Shown: positions 16,864-26,294, numbered from the stretch's first letter. The stretch is DNA of 64,000 nucleotides from Anaerolineaceae bacterium (GCA_028818375.1 JAPPOB010000007.1:102490-166489), one strand, 5' to 3'. The notes: generated by a model not told the origin, from the sequence alone. Numbers and translations: made by a program.

Positions 16864-19776
16864 TTACAGCACCTTTGTCACCCTGCCCGGCAGGTCCGCC
16901 CGCTCCTGGCCCGCCGCCTCCAGCGCCGCCGCTGACCCCAGCACAACGATGTCTCCCTGATCTCGCACGGCGGCCAGGGCATCGGCGAAACGGCGCAGGT
17001 CGGCGCCAGTGGTGGCCAGCACCTGCTCGCGGTTCTCCTGGCGCATGTCGTCCGTCAGGCCGACCAGATGACGCATCAGCGAGCTGTAACCCTGGGCATC
17101 CGGCAACTGGTAGCTGTCCAGGCTGCCGATGGCGCCAATGATGGCTCGCGTGACCTCGTCGCGGCCGGGGCGGTACTGCGCCAGGGCAGCCGCGGCGCCA
17201 TCGCAGGCGTCGAGGGTGCGCAAGAGCTGCGGGTCGCGATAGGAGAGGAAATTAAAGACGCCCGAGAGACGGTCGTGAACGGCGAAGCCGCCGTAAGCGC
17301 CGCCCTGCACGCGCAGCTTCTCCCAGAGCCAGGAGGTATTCAGCCAGCCGCGCGCGACCATGGCCGAGCCATGCCAGGAATAGCCGTGGTCCGTCAGGCG
17401 CGCGCCCTTGCCAACGTAGTTGACCTGCGCCGGCAGGCTCAACCCTTCGCGCGCGGGCATGGTCTCGCGCCCCCAGCGCTGACGTTGTGACGGGGCTGCC
17501 GGCAATGTCTCCAGCAAGGCGCCCAGTTGTGGACGAAAGGCGTCCAGGCCCTTTGCATCCAGCGTCACGTTGGCGATCATGCACTTGCGGTTGACGAGGC
17601 GGCGGCGAATGTCTTCCAGGACGGCGCCGGCCTCTGCGTTGCCCTCCTCGCTGTGGCGAATACGCTCGCGCAGGAAAAGGAGGTTGCTGACGCCGCCCAT
17701 CTGCTCGCCGACCCAGCCCGCTTCGGTGAAGTGGGCGCCAAGGCGCGAGTTGACCACGGCGTGGCCGCCGGGGATCAGGCCGCTTTCGGCGCCGGCTTTC
17801 TCCTCAAGGGCCAGTTGCAGGAAGCGTTCCGGGTCCTCGAAGGTGGCGTCCAGCAGCACGTCGCGCAGGATGTCGAGCATGTCCTGCGCCTGGGCCAGGG
17901 TGCCCTTCGCGCGCAGCATCAGCCAGGCGCTGCATTCCTCGCTGCCGACGACGGAGGAGAGCAACGTACCGGCGCGGACGCCGCCGGTCTTGCGCCCGAT
18001 GCGCTTCGACAGGCGCAGGTAGTCCTCGTGGCGCGTGCCCATCTCCAGCAGGGCGGCGCTGAAGAGCGGCACCCAGGGCAGCAGTTCGCGCGGCAGGGCG
18101 CGCAGGTTCAGCGCCAGATCGAGATAAACGATCCCGTTGGTGAAGAGGTCGTGGGTCAGGAGGGGAACGTCGTGCAGCCGCTCTTCCTCAATGGGGATGA
18201 CGCGGCTCCGGGGTTCCAGGTCCTCCAGGCGCAACAGGGGGATGGTGGCCAGAGCTTCGGGCGTATCGGGCGTCTCCTGGGCGCGACGCAGGGCCTCCGC
18301 CTCTTCCCTGAGGGCCTCCATTTCCTGCCCGCTCATGGCGCTCCGGGCCGCCTCCAAGCGCACCTGTTCGTCCGCCAGGCGCTTTTCCTCGGCCGCGGGA
18401 TCGGGCTCCAGCAACACCGTGGCCCGGTGCGGGTTTTCCAGCAACCACTTGCGAATCAGCGCCTCAAACCAGGGCTCGCCGCGGGCAATGCGGCCCTTGA
18501 GGGCGGCCAGCGGCGCTTCAAAAGCCAGCGGCGCCAGCGGGTCGCGGTCATGGAGCCAGCTGGTCATGGCGCGCAGCATCAGGGCCAGCCCGCGCGGAAA
18601 GCCGCCGGTGTTGTTCTCGCGCAGGCGAAATTCGACGGTATTGACGGCCGCCTCGATCATTTCGGCCTCAATGCCCGTGGTCGCCAGGGTCTCCAGGGTG
18701 TCCAGTATCAGGCGCTCGACGCGGTCGGCGTCGGCCACGTCGATACCCTTCATCCCGGCGGAGAAGGTCATCTGACGCAAATGGCCGCCGGTGCCGCCCG
18801 TCACGTCCTCGCCAAGGCCGAATTCGATGAGCGCCACCCGCAGCGGCGAGGCGGGCGTACCCAGCAGGATAATGTCGAGGATGCCGAGGCCCAGCGTCAG
18901 TTCGGCGTCGCTGAACTCGTCCAGCATCCAGTTGAGCGTCATCAGCCCCCTGGGCTGCGCCTCGTCGCCGGTGACGGCATAGCCCACGCGGATACTGCGC
19001 GGCTCCGTCCAGCGTTTTTGCAGCGGGATCTGCAGCGACAGCGACTGCGGCCCAAAGTCGCGGATGAAGTCGTCGATGAGACGCAATCGCTGCTGCGGAT
19101 CGTCGTCGCCGTAGAACCAGATGCGCGCGTTGGCAGGATGGTAGCAGGTCTCGTGAAACTGGCGGAACTGTTCCCAGGTCAGGTCGGGGATCTGACGCGG
19201 GTCGCCGCCGGAATCATGACCGTAGACGGTATCCGGGAAAAGCGCCTGCTCCGATTCGCGGCCCATCAGGCTGTCCGGCGAGGACCAGGCGCCCTTCATT
19301 TCGTTGAAGACCACGCCCTGATAGACCAGATTACCGTCGTCGTCGGGCTCATGGCGCCAGCCTTCCTGGGCCAGCACGCGTGGCGAAATGCGCGGGTAAA
19401 AAACGGCGTCGAGATAGACGTCGACCAGGTTGTAGAAGTCCTGCAGGTTCTGGCTGGCGACGGGGTAGGTGGTCTTGTCGGGGTAGGTCATGGCGTTGAG
19501 GAAGGTGTTGAGCGAGCCGCGCGCCAGCTGGATGAAGGGGTCCTTGACCGGGTACTTGCGCGATCCGCAGAGCACGGAATGCTCGAGGATGTGCGGCAGG
19601 CCGGTCGAATCGGGCGGCGGCGTGGCGAAGGTGATGCCGAAGACCTTGTTGCTGTCGTCGTTTTCGAGCGAGATGAGCTGCGCGCCGGTGCGCCGGTGGC
19701 GGTAGATGCGCGCGTGACTGTTGATCTCCGGGATGTCCTGCTCGCGCAGGATCTCAAAGCCGTGAAGCAGGTTCAT
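16864..19776 (-). CDS. M16C presequence-protease-type metallopeptidase
   Basis: A 970-residue insulinase-superfamily protein, start ATG 19774-19776 with AGGAGTGGCC upstream. The inverted zinc motif HILEH (His62, Glu65, His66) is near the N-terminus. The following GSRKYPVKDPFIQLARGSLNTFLNAMTYPDKTTYPVAS is typical of the PreP/M16C branch, as is YQGVVFNEMKGAWS with the distal Glu. Four roughly equal domains form a closing clamshell that degrades unstructured peptides. No signal peptide is seen, so it is probably cytosolic, clearing peptides. It is divergent from the Bax-inhibitor gene, with 166 bases between. Confidence 0.9.
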   Translation of the reverse strand: MNLLHGFEILREQDIPEINSHARIYRHRRTGAQLISLENDDSNKVFGITFATPPPDSTGLPHILEHSVLCGSRKYPVKDPFIQLARGSLNTFLNAMTYPDKTTYPVASQNLQDFYNLVDVYLDAVFYPRISPRVLAQEGWRHEPDDDGNLVYQGVVFNEMKGAWSSPDSLMGRESEQALFPDTVYGHDSGGDPRQIPDLTWEQFRQFHETCYHPANARIWFYGDDDPQQRLRLIDDFIRDFGPQSLSLQIPLQKRWTEPRSIRVGYAVTGDEAQPRGLMTLNWMLDEFSDAELTLGLGILDIILLGTPASPLRVALIEFGLGEDVTGGTGGHLRQMTFSAGMKGIDVADADRVERLILDTLETLATTGIEAEMIEAAVNTVEFRLRENNTGGFPRGLALMLRAMTSWLHDRDPLAPLAFEAPLAALKGRIARGEPWFEALIRKWLLENPHRATVLLEPDPAAEEKRLADEQVRLEAARSAMSGQEMEALREEAEALRRAQETPDTPEALATIPLLRLEDLEPRSRVIPIEEERLHDVPLLTHDLFTNGIVYLDLALNLRALPRELLPWVPLFSAALLEMGTRHEDYLRLSKRIGRKTGGVRAGTLLSSVVGSEECSAWLMLRAKGTLAQAQDMLDILRDVLLDATFEDPERFLQLALEEKAGAESGLIPGGHAVVNSRLGAHFTEAGWVGEQMGGVSNLLFLRERIRHSEEGNAEAGAVLEDIRRRLVNRKCMIANVTLDAKGLDAFRPQLGALLETLPAAPSQRQRWGRETMPAREGLSLPAQVNYVGKGARLTDHGYSWHGSAMVARGWLNTSWLWEKLRVQGGAYGGFAVHDRLSGVFNFLSYRDPQLLRTLDACDGAAAALAQYRPGRDEVTRAIIGAIGSLDSYQLPDAQGYSSLMRHLVGLTDDMRQENREQVLATTGADLRRFADALAAVRDQGDIVVLGSAAALEAAGQERADLPGRVTKVL

Positions 19777-19942
19777 GGCCACTCCTGTTGACGGTGGGGG
19801 CGCGATTGTAGCAGTTGCGGCGCGACGCGGGCAGGCCGGACGCTTGTCAGATGCAGCCCCCGCGTGGTAGGCTGATGACACCCTGATGCGGTGATTTCCA
19901 CAGGGCGAGCGCCGGCGCCCTGCCGGCAAAGCGAGGAGAATA

Positions 19943-20668
19943 ATGAGCTACCAACCTGCTCCGGCTGTACAGGAAGTCGGCGGTCTGCCCTCCATACCGG
20001 GCGTGGCGATTCAGCCGCTGCTGCGCCAGGTCTACATGTGGATGACGCTGGCCATGTTGGTCACGACCGCCAGCGCGCTGGTCATCAACAGCGTCGCCCT
20101 GGAACTGCTGGTCACCAACCCGGCCATCATCATTGTCGCCGTCGTCGCGCAACTGGGGCTGGTGCTGGCGCTCTCCTGGGGCATGCAGCGCATGTCCGTC
20201 ACCCTGGCGCAGGTGCTGTTCTTCGTCTACGCGGCCAGCGTGGGTGTGACCCTGTCGCTGATCCTGCTGGCCTATGAAGGCTCGACCGTCATTTCGGCTT
20301 TCGCCACGACGGCCGTGCTCTTCTTCGTGATGACGATGTTCGGCCTCACCACGCGCGTGGACCTGACCCGCTACAGCAGCTACTTCATGATCGGCCTGGT
20401 CGGCCTGTTCATCGCCCTGATCGTCAATTCCTTCATCGGCAGTTCAACGACCGAACTGCTGCTGAGTTTCGTTGGCGTGCTGCTGTTCTCGGGTTTGACG
20501 GCCTACGACACGCAGCGCATCCAGCGCATGGCGCAGGACCCGCGCCTGGCGGGCGAGGGCGAGGCCACCATGTCGCGCCTGGCCATCATGGGCGCGCTGG
20601 GCCTCTATCTCAACTTCCTCAACCTCTTCATCTTCCTGCTGCGGCTCTTCGGCGGCGGCCGCGACTAG
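19943..20668 (+). CDS. Bax inhibitor-1/YccA-family membrane protein
   Basis: A 241-residue protein with seven predicted membrane helices after a short Pro-rich cytoplasmic head. GAGGAGAATA is the ribosome site. The family signature is visible near the C-terminus (GLTAYDTQRIQRM), with the last helix ending in Arg and a GGGRD tail. Known relatives (YccA, YetJ) are Ca2+-leak channels or modulators of FtsH-type membrane proteolysis. It lies beside a large peptidase, but divergent transcription gives only a weak functional hint. Confidence 0.9.
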   Translation: MSYQPAPAVQEVGGLPSIPGVAIQPLLRQVYMWMTLAMLVTTASALVINSVALELLVTNPAIIIVAVVAQLGLVLALSWGMQRMSVTLAQVLFFVYAASVGVTLSLILLAYEGSTVISAFATTAVLFFVMTMFGLTTRVDLTRYSSYFMIGLVGLFIALIVNSFIGSSTTELLLSFVGVLLFSGLTAYDTQRIQRMAQDPRLAGEGEATMSRLAIMGALGLYLNFLNLFIFLLRLFGGGRD

Positions 20669-20838
20669 CGCAGGGCGCGCACCCGCGACTGCTGGAGACG
20701 CAGTTCCGGTAGTCGAGCGACTCCGCCGCCAAACGCTCGATGTGGGGCGTCTGCGCGCGCGTCGCCGGCATGGCCGCAGGACTGCAGGCGCAACTGGTCG
20801 GCGAGGACGAATATCAGGTTCGGGCGGGCATCGGACAC
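20666..20838 (-). pseudogene. Sulfatase N-terminal remnant
   Basis: From a GTG at 20836-20838 with GAAGGAA upstream, the minus strand encodes a sulfatase N-terminus: SDARPNLIFVLADQLRLQSCG. After about 25 residues it needs a one-base shift to continue as AQTPHIERLAAESLDYRNC, and it stops being coding where the Bax-inhibitor gene ends. The catalytic Cys-x-Pro-x-Arg box is missing; the piece ends in SSSRGCAPC. Only about 60 of the usual 450-500 residues remain. It is non-functional. Confidence 0.7.
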
Positions 20839-20895
20839 GGCAGTTCCTTCAGGCGGAACGGGGGTGATCAGCGCTGACCGCCCCCGCCTGTGCCT

Positions 20896-21261
20896 TTACT
20901 GGAAGAGCTCGAACTCCTCCAGGCGGGTTTGCGCGTCGGCCAGCGCCAGGCCGACGATGATCAGTCCCGGCCCGGCCAGCAGGGCAAAAAAGGCCGTGTG
21001 CTCCAGCGAGGACCAGAACAGCTTGTCCTGTAGCAGAAGCTGGTAGTTGCGCAGCCCGATGAAACGAACGTTGCTGCCGATGACGTCCCACTTGTGCAGC
21101 GAGATCCAGAAGCCTTGCAGGATGGGCAGGAAGGTAAACAACAGGTAGAGCAGCAGGAAGGGCAGGATGAAGAGGTATGCGATACCCGCATCGCGCCACT
21201 TGCGCTGTGACAGGGTGTTTGCCAGGCGTTGCGCCGCGCCGGGCTTCAGTGCGCTTTGCAT
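20896..21261 (-). pseudogene. Truncated sugar ABC-transporter permease
   Basis: 121 residues beginning like a MalF/UgpA-type carbohydrate permease: a cytoplasmic head, then helices at about 28-48 (AGIAYLFILPFLLLYLLF, followed by FLPILQGFWISLHKWD) and 85-105 (LEHTAFFALLAGPGLIIVGLALA). Normal family length is about 290-310 residues with six helices. Here the frame ends at LEEFELFQ right after the second or third helix, and the binding-protein-dependent loop with EAA motif is gone. It directly precedes the sulfatase remnant, so both look like leftovers of a deleted sulfated-glycan uptake operon. Confidence 0.75.
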
Positions 21262-21350
21262 CGCCTCTTGTCCCGCAGTTGTGAATGCTGCCGCTTATCC
21301 CCCTTTTGGGGCGCTGTGCCAGGGGAAGAATATGATATAAAACACGTTTC

Positions 21351-22412
21351 TCACATTCGCTGCACTGCCGCTATCGACAGGGTACCGCTCTCATCTGACA
21401 CCGCGATACGGCGATCATCCGGTGACCAGGCCAGGCTGGCAATCGGCGCCCTGAACATGGCATCCGCCAGCAAAACGGGTTTCTTCTTCTTCACTCTCCA
21501 GATCGCCAGCAGACCCTCATTGCCGCCAGATGCCAGCAGCATACCCTGTCGCTGGAATTGCAGATGCTTGATGAGGTGCTGATGTTTTTCCAGCATCATC
21601 GGTCGGGTATCTGCCGGTCCCTTGCCGGAACAGTCCCAGATCACGACCTGAGTCCCGCCGCCGGTCGCCAGATAGCGGCCATTGAAGCTCCATGCCAGTT
21701 CCAGCACCTTCGTTTCGTAACCCCACATCTGCAGGTCTTTCCCGGTATCGACGATCCAGAAATGCACTGTCGAGTCCTGGTCGCCAGTGGCGATGTATTT
21801 GCCATCGGGACTCCATTCCAGGGAAAGCGTCGAACCCTGCCATTCGAAACGGCGCAGCGGTTCCGCCTCTGCAGGGTCATACAGTACGACGCCATTGTAG
21901 GCGGAGATGGCGAACTGCTTGCCGTCATGGCGCCACTTGATGTCCGTAATCGTGCTGTTCGCATCGGGATATTCGCGGATCAATTCCCCGCTGCTGTTCC
22001 ACAGTCGCAGTTTGCGACCGGCGGCTGACACCAGCCAGTCGCCGACCGGGCTGAAAGCGACGCGCTCCACCCAGCTCGCCCCGCCGGCCATTTCCGATCG
22101 CTGCGTTCCTGTCCCGGCATCCCAGAGCCGTACCTTGCCGTCTTGCCCGACGCTGGCGAGGAGGCGACTGTCCCTGTGCCAGGAAATGGCCATCGTATCG
22201 AGGCCATGACCGGACAGTTTGTGCCGAACCTCGCCCTGCGCGCCATCAAACAGAGTAATGGGGCCAGACACCCCTGCAACTGCCAGGTTCCTGCCATCCG
22301 GCGACCATGCCAGCCCAATCGGATGATCGTCAATGTTGGCGCGCCACATTGCCTTGAGCGCTGGCCTGGCCGGTTTGGACCTGGCCTTGCGCTGCATCAT
22401 GACGCGAGACAT
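21351..22412 (-). CDS. WD40-repeat beta-propeller protein
   Basis: A 353-residue protein of about seven WD40 blades. Recurring blocks are [90 protein letters not shown] and [15 protein letters not shown]. No signal peptide is seen. The start overlaps the COG0523 GTPase stop by 16 bases, so the two are translated together. A propeller scaffold beside a metal-chaperone GTPase could be its docking platform or client adaptor. This is inference; I know of no assigned function for the pair. Confidence 0.85.
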   Translation of the reverse strand: MSRVMMQRKARSKPARPALKAMWRANIDDHPIGLAWSPDGRNLAVAGVSGPITLFDGAQGEVRHKLSGHGLDTMAISWHRDSRLLASVGQDGKVRLWDAGTGTQRSEMAGGASWVERVAFSPVGDWLVSAAGRKLRLWNSSGELIREYPDANSTITDIKWRHDGKQFAISAYNGVVLYDPAEAEPLRRFEWQGSTLSLEWSPDGKYIATGDQDSTVHFWIVDTGKDLQMWGYETKVLELAWSFNGRYLATGGGTQVVIWDCSGKGPADTRPMMLEKHQHLIKHLQFQRQGMLLASGGNEGLLAIWRVKKKKPVLLADAMFRAPIASLAWSPDDRRIAVSDESGTLSIAAVQRM

Positions 22413-23752
22413 TCACGGAAGCCGTTTTCCAGCGCAGCCCGATCCAGGTTTCGCCCGATGAAGATCATCTTGTTATGACGCAATTCATTCCCCCAGGGAC
22501 GATCCGGGCGGCCATCAAAGAGCATATGCACGCCCTGAAATACGAAGCGCTCATCCCACCCCTGCACGCTCAACACGCCTTTCATACGGAAGATGTCCAG
22601 TCCGTGGACGCGCAGGAGCTGGCTGAGCCAGCCATTGAGCTTCTCCAACTGGAGATCGCCGGGGATGGAGATACCGACGGAAGTCACTTCTTCATCGTGT
22701 TCATGATCGGGCTTGTATTCACGGGTCTCGAGCGGGTCAGGCAGGGATTCCCCGCCGCACAGGCGCGCGTCGAATTCATCCGGGTGATGTTCGGTGAAGA
22801 GCATGTAATGGCCCGGCTCCTGGATCGCGAATTTGAAGACAGTCTCACCCTTTTCATTCAACACGAGCTGGTTGTACTGTCCCTTGCCGAGGCGCATCAT
22901 TGCGCCTGCCTCCAGGGCCTGCTCATCTTCAGAGAAGGTCAGTACTGCGTCCATCAGTGTTGCTTCCTGCGCCGCCAGTCCCGTATTGGCCAGGGGCAAC
23001 AGCGCCGCTCCCATCGCCGGGTCAGGGCCTTCGCCCATCACCCATTGGTAAGTCCCGCTGTTCAGTCGATAGATGCCCGACCATTCAAAGGGGTATTCCG
23101 GCTCCATGAACTTCGGGTCGATTTCCATCGCCCGATCGAGGTTGAAACCGCCCACATTCAGGATCTTGTCCATCTCCACCACCGCGTCGCGGCTGCGGTA
23201 GATTTTCGCCATGCTGTTCATGCCTTTGATGCGGGCTTCGAGTCTCTCAAGGTCTTCCGGGGCGACCAGATCAATCTTGTTGAGCAGGATGACATCTGCA
23301 AAGGCGACCTGTTCTTTGGCTTCGTCGCTGTCATCAATATGTTCCCAGATATGCTTGGCATCGACCAGCGTGACGATCGCGTCCAAATGGAGCTTCTGCT
23401 GCATGTCATCATCGACGTAAAAGGTTTGCGCGACAGGCCCTGGATCAGCCATGCCGGTCGTTTCGACCATGATGTAATCAAACTTGTCGCGGCGTTTCAT
23501 CAGATGACCGAGGATTCGAATCAAATCACCCCGCACGGTGCAACAGATACAGCCGTTGTTCATCTCGAAGATTTCTTCTTCCGCGCCAATGACCAGATCG
23601 TTGTCGATGCCGACCTCTCCAAATTCATTCTCAATCACCGCGATTTTTTTGCCGTGATTTTCGGTCAGGATGCGGTTGAGCAGTGTGGTTTTTCCTGACC
23701 CCAGAAAGCCGGTCAGCACAGTAACGGGAACTCGTGTTTCAACAGTATCCAT
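22397..23752 (-). CDS. COG0523/CobW-family metallochaperone GTPase
   Basis: A 451-residue P-loop GTPase; ATG 23750-23752 preceded by GGAGGCAGAAACATA. Walker A GFLGSGKT (15-22), Glu-rich ENEFGEVG, the metal-binding GCICC (67-71), [17 protein letters not shown] and a C-terminal CobW_C domain (about 330-440) are all present. A short metal-ligand-rich stretch (PDHEHDEE) lies between the domains. Family members (CobW, YeiR, ZNG1) insert Co2+, Zn2+ or other divalent metals into target enzymes using GTP. It overlaps the WD40 gene and follows two unusual genes in the same direction; see the operon finding. Confidence 0.9.
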   Translation of the reverse strand: MDTVETRVPVTVLTGFLGSGKTTLLNRILTENHGKKIAVIENEFGEVGIDNDLVIGAEEEIFEMNNGCICCTVRGDLIRILGHLMKRRDKFDYIMVETTGMADPGPVAQTFYVDDDMQQKLHLDAIVTLVDAKHIWEHIDDSDEAKEQVAFADVILLNKIDLVAPEDLERLEARIKGMNSMAKIYRSRDAVVEMDKILNVGGFNLDRAMEIDPKFMEPEYPFEWSGIYRLNSGTYQWVMGEGPDPAMGAALLPLANTGLAAQEATLMDAVLTFSEDEQALEAGAMMRLGKGQYNQLVLNEKGETVFKFAIQEPGHYMLFTEHHPDEFDARLCGGESLPDPLETREYKPDHEHDEEVTSVGISIPGDLQLEKLNGWLSQLLRVHGLDIFRMKGVLSVQGWDERFVFQGVHMLFDGRPDRPWGNELRHNKMIFIGRNLDRAALENGFRECLAS

Positions 23753-24009
23753 TATGTTTCTGCCTCCTCGTTTGATCTGTCGTATCGAGATGCAACATCC
23801 GCAGCCCGAGAATTGTGTTTTGGCATGGGTCCTGGAACCATCACGCCATGCACCGCGACCACTTCCAATCCTGGCGTGCGCGCCGATAACCCCTGCCCCC
23901 GGCAGACTGGCGCAGACCGGGCAGACTGCCACGCTGCCGGCATCAACCAGGGAGCGCCGCTGTTGAAAGCATGTGGCGCCTCCTCAAGCCGGCACTCCTG
24001 CAGCAGCAT
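23752..24009 (-). CDS. Small ORF between the two COG0523 genes (doubtful)
   Basis: An 85-residue frame from ATG 24007-24009. It ends in TAA overlapping the GTPase start as TAATG, which would allow coupling. It begins [18 protein letters not shown] and has no recognisable domain. A second frame over the same bases reads [15 protein letters not shown] and CGCC, which also looks like nothing known. The 230-base interval may be a degenerate gene rather than a real one. Kept because of the coupled stop/start and because it would otherwise be an unexplained gap in the operon. Confidence 0.25.
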   Translation of the reverse strand: MLLQECRLEEAPHAFNSGAPWLMPAAWQSARSAPVCRGQGLSARTPGLEVVAVHGVMVPGPMPKHNSRAADVASRYDRSNEEAET

Positions 24010-24439
24010 GAACAATCTCCGGGAAATCAAATGGCTCATAAAATTGAAAGTCGCTGTAAATTTCCAGTTTCTGCCGCAGATGCGGGCTACGAACCAGAGT
24101 CAGGGTATCGATGAGGGACACAGTAGTTATCTGAACGCATTCACTCCGCAAACTGTCCAGAATCGACGCCAGCCCCTCCGGGTCTGCCAGCGCCGAGACA
24201 GGTAGAAGCGCGTAATCGGCATTCAGTCGCCCTGGCAGCGAGACAAGCGCGGTCGCCAGCGAACAACAGACACAACCGCCCGCCAGCCGCTGGCGCGTTA
24301 CCCCGTCTATTGTCATCGGCACATCGCTGTTGTCGATCAGCGCGAGGCGGTCCGTTTCGGCAGACAACACTTCAACAAGCGCCTGCGTGAACCTGGCTTT
24401 TGGCTGATGCAGCATCCCGGTGATGGCGATCAACTGCAT
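23984..24439 (-). CDS. Mini COG0523-like protein lacking a P-loop
   Basis: A 151-residue protein with the first half of a CobW-type fold: LIAITGML at the place of Walker A, then RLALIDNSDV and GGCVCCSLATAL, which mirrors the GCICC metal motif of COG0523. However, the Gly-x4-Gly-Lys-Thr loop is replaced by GMLHQPKARFT, so nucleotide binding looks lost. The C-terminal domain is absent. It overlaps the preceding gene by ten bases. It may be a metal-binding partner or inhibitor of the full GTPase; this is inferred from the retained Cys motif and the operon. Confidence 0.65.
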   Translation of the reverse strand: MQLIAITGMLHQPKARFTQALVEVLSAETDRLALIDNSDVPMTIDGVTRQRLAGGCVCCSLATALVSLPGRLNADYALLPVSALADPEGLASILDSLRSECVQITTVSLIDTLTLVRSPHLRQKLEIYSDFQFYEPFDFPEIVHAAAGVPA

Positions 24440-25602
24440 GGCTGGTCCCCGGTTGCGATGGCTCCATCCAGCGCAAACAACGGGCGGTAGGCATCATGCC
24501 CGTTGCCATAGGTTCGATCCATCAAAGCAGCGTACTCGGCAGCATGGGCCGGATTGCTGCGCCAGCGCACACCGAGATATTCGGCCGCCTTGACGACGCC
24601 CAGCACAGCGTGTTTGATCTCCTCAAGGGTGTAATCCGGTCCCACCGGGACGAACAACCAGCGGGCGAGGTTCGCCGCCGTTCCCCGGTGACCAGGCGCG
24701 CCGTCGGCACGGAGCGCGGCATAATGCAAGGGCTGAACCTGCGGCAGCCAGCGCACGGGCGTGTTTTCCTGCTCGACATAGGCGTAAAACGTGGCGGCGT
24801 CGCACTCCGGCGGAATCTGTACCGCCACCGCGGTCGCCAGCGCCAGCCTGTTGGGCTCCTGCGTCGCCAGCCCGGCGGCTTCAAGCAGACCGCGCCGCGC
24901 CTCCGTCAGAGTCGCGATTTGCCGCTCTGCCAGTTCTGGCAGACGTTCACACTGCGCCAATGCCTGCGCTGCGTTCGGGCAGTCAGCTGGTTCACGCAAT
25001 GCCTTTACCTCTGCATGGAGCGCCTCATCACCGAATACCAGCAGCGCGCCGGGGCGGTTGTCAGCACCAGGCAGATGCAAGCCGTAGAGCGTCACCGCCG
25101 GGCGCTCTGCCGCGCCGGGAACAGGCAGGGTGTCGGCGCAGTCGAGCCAGGTAGCGTTCTGCGGCTGCCACAACCCGCGCAGCACTTGCGTCCAGGTGAA
25201 GCGCGTACAGGGCGTCGCGAGCCGCAGCTGCGCGTCAAAGTCCAGAAAGCGCGGCAACGCCCCGTGATGTTTGACCGACTCCGCCAGGTCATGGCTGGCA
25301 TTCGCCGGGATACCGACCCCTTCGCCTGGCTGAATCCCCGCCGCCTGATGCAGCAGGCGGCGAGCGCGGCAGGCATCACGCGCCAGCACAACCATTGCGC
25401 CGCCCAGTCGTTCCGACCATGTCTGTTCGGCGGACTCCAGTGTCACATCGGCGCGTAACCTTGTGTCAGAGGGCGGAGTGAGCAAATCATCCAGCGGCGG
25501 ATGGGCAGCATAGTCCGCGCCGCGCACCGGCAATCCGCCCAGCGCCCCCACGGGGCAAAAACCGCCCAGCCACAGAGTTCCCCAGTCGACTGACGAATTC
25601 AT
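24430..25602 (-). CDS. Aminotransferase-fold protein without the PLP lysine
   Basis: A 390-residue protein; ATG 25600-25602 (GGGAGA 14 bases upstream). The order of motifs follows DegT/DnrJ-type fold-I aminotransferases: GEGVGIPANASHDLAESVKHH (where VPAYTHPAT... is usual), ALPRFLDFDAQLRL (ARPVFVDVD...), LDCADTLPVP (the EDAAQA segment with its Asp), then LYGLHLPGADNRPGALLVFGDEALHAEV. At this last position family members have a His-Pro-Thr-Lys with the Schiff-base lysine before a GEGGA turn; here no Lys is present. A catalytically dead or repurposed fold is inferred. First gene of the metallochaperone operon. Confidence 0.55.
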   Translation of the reverse strand: MNSSVDWGTLWLGGFCPVGALGGLPVRGADYAAHPPLDDLLTPPSDTRLRADVTLESAEQTWSERLGGAMVVLARDACRARRLLHQAAGIQPGEGVGIPANASHDLAESVKHHGALPRFLDFDAQLRLATPCTRFTWTQVLRGLWQPQNATWLDCADTLPVPGAAERPAVTLYGLHLPGADNRPGALLVFGDEALHAEVKALREPADCPNAAQALAQCERLPELAERQIATLTEARRGLLEAAGLATQEPNRLALATAVAVQIPPECDAATFYAYVEQENTPVRWLPQVQPLHYAALRADGAPGHRGTAANLARWLFVPVGPDYTLEEIKHAVLGVVKAAEYLGVRWRSNPAHAAEYAALMDRTYGNGHDAYRPLFALDGAIATGDQPCS

Positions 25603-25641
25603 CGTGTTCATTCTCCCGAACAATCAGACCTTTTGCTGCGC

Positions 25642-25684
25642 ATGAGACTTTCAATTCCTGCTTCTTATTGATACCACGTCTCAT
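25642..25684. promoter_or_regulatory. Inverted repeat upstream of the metallochaperone operon
   Basis: ATGAGAC (25642-25648) and GTCTCAT (25678-25684) form a perfect 7-base inverted repeat, 29 bases apart, about 40 bases before the first gene. This could be a regulator site, such as for a metal-responsive repressor, but it does not match a Zur box. Weak evidence. Confidence 0.3.
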
Positions 25685-25785
25685 TAAGACTGGCAAGATG
25701 CAATTGGGGACGAGTTCAGCCTGAGATGAATGCTGCAGTTCTTCGGCGGCAGGCGCGCCTGAACATCGCAGACGCCACAAGAGAC

Positions 25786-25811
25786 AGCGCCCGTCAGCGA
25801 CGGCGGGCGCT
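25786..25811 (+). terminator. Stem-loop in the intergenic region
   Basis: AGCGCCCG (25786-25793) pairs perfectly with CGGGCGCT (25804-25811), followed by GTTAATT. It resembles a terminator but no plus-strand gene ends here. It separates the divergent metallochaperone operon and the Uma2 remnant. Confidence 0.35.
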
Positions 25812-25851
25812 GTTAATTCACGCATGGCGCCCGGGCAGAACCAGGCGCTGC

Positions 25852-25857
25852 TATACT
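25852..25857 (+). promoter_or_regulatory. -10 box of the ruined Uma2 copy
   Basis: TATACT exactly 28 bases before the ATG at 25886. It keeps the same geometry as intact copies although the gene is destroyed. Confidence 0.55.
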
Positions 25858-25885
25858 TTGAGCGGGAAAGACCACCGGAGTTCAA

Positions 25886-26294
25886 CATGGCAGCCACCCC
25901 CACCACCCGCGCAGGTCGCCGACGGCAAAATCATCGCGCCTTTCGCCGATATGTCGATAGACGAGTACCTCACCCTGGTCGCGGCCAATCCCGACTCACA
26001 CTTCGAATTCAACGCCGCAGGGGATGTTGTCACCATGACGCCAATGCCCGATCACGCCAACACCAGACGATGACTGGCACACGCCTGACCTTGTGGCTGT
26101 GGACCGGTGCGCTGCCAGATTATGTAGCCGGCAGTGAACTCACCATTGACCTGGGCGACTGGCGCTGCCAGCCGGATGTTTCCCTCCACCGCGCCGGTGA
26201 GCCGGTCCAGACCCTGGGCGGGGACGACACCCCTGAGGGCGGCGCGACGCTGCCCGGCTTTTCCATGAGCGTGCAGGAACTCTTCCCGGCATGA
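25886..26294 (+). pseudogene. Uma2 remnant: two frameshifts and loss of catalytic core
   Basis: Starts ATG GCA GCC like other copies, slips frame after about seven codons into VADGKIIAPFADMSIDEYL and DSHFEFNAAGDVVTM. It slips again near 26070 into MTGTRLTLWLWTGALPDY and GDWRCQPDVSLH. It then jumps directly to [22 protein letters not shown]. About 50 residues holding the VEI..S, RAK and VWLID segments are missing, so the active site is gone. It is the only copy on the plus strand. Confidence 0.85.

Noticed and set aside
17527..19791. Plus-strand open frame of about 750 codons opposite the M16C protease
   Set aside because: It is an antisense shadow produced by high third-position GC of the protease gene; no domain is recognisable and the protease has all its motifs.
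25786..25811. Attachment site or integration boundary
   Set aside because: Only a hairpin; no matching copy or integrase in the window.
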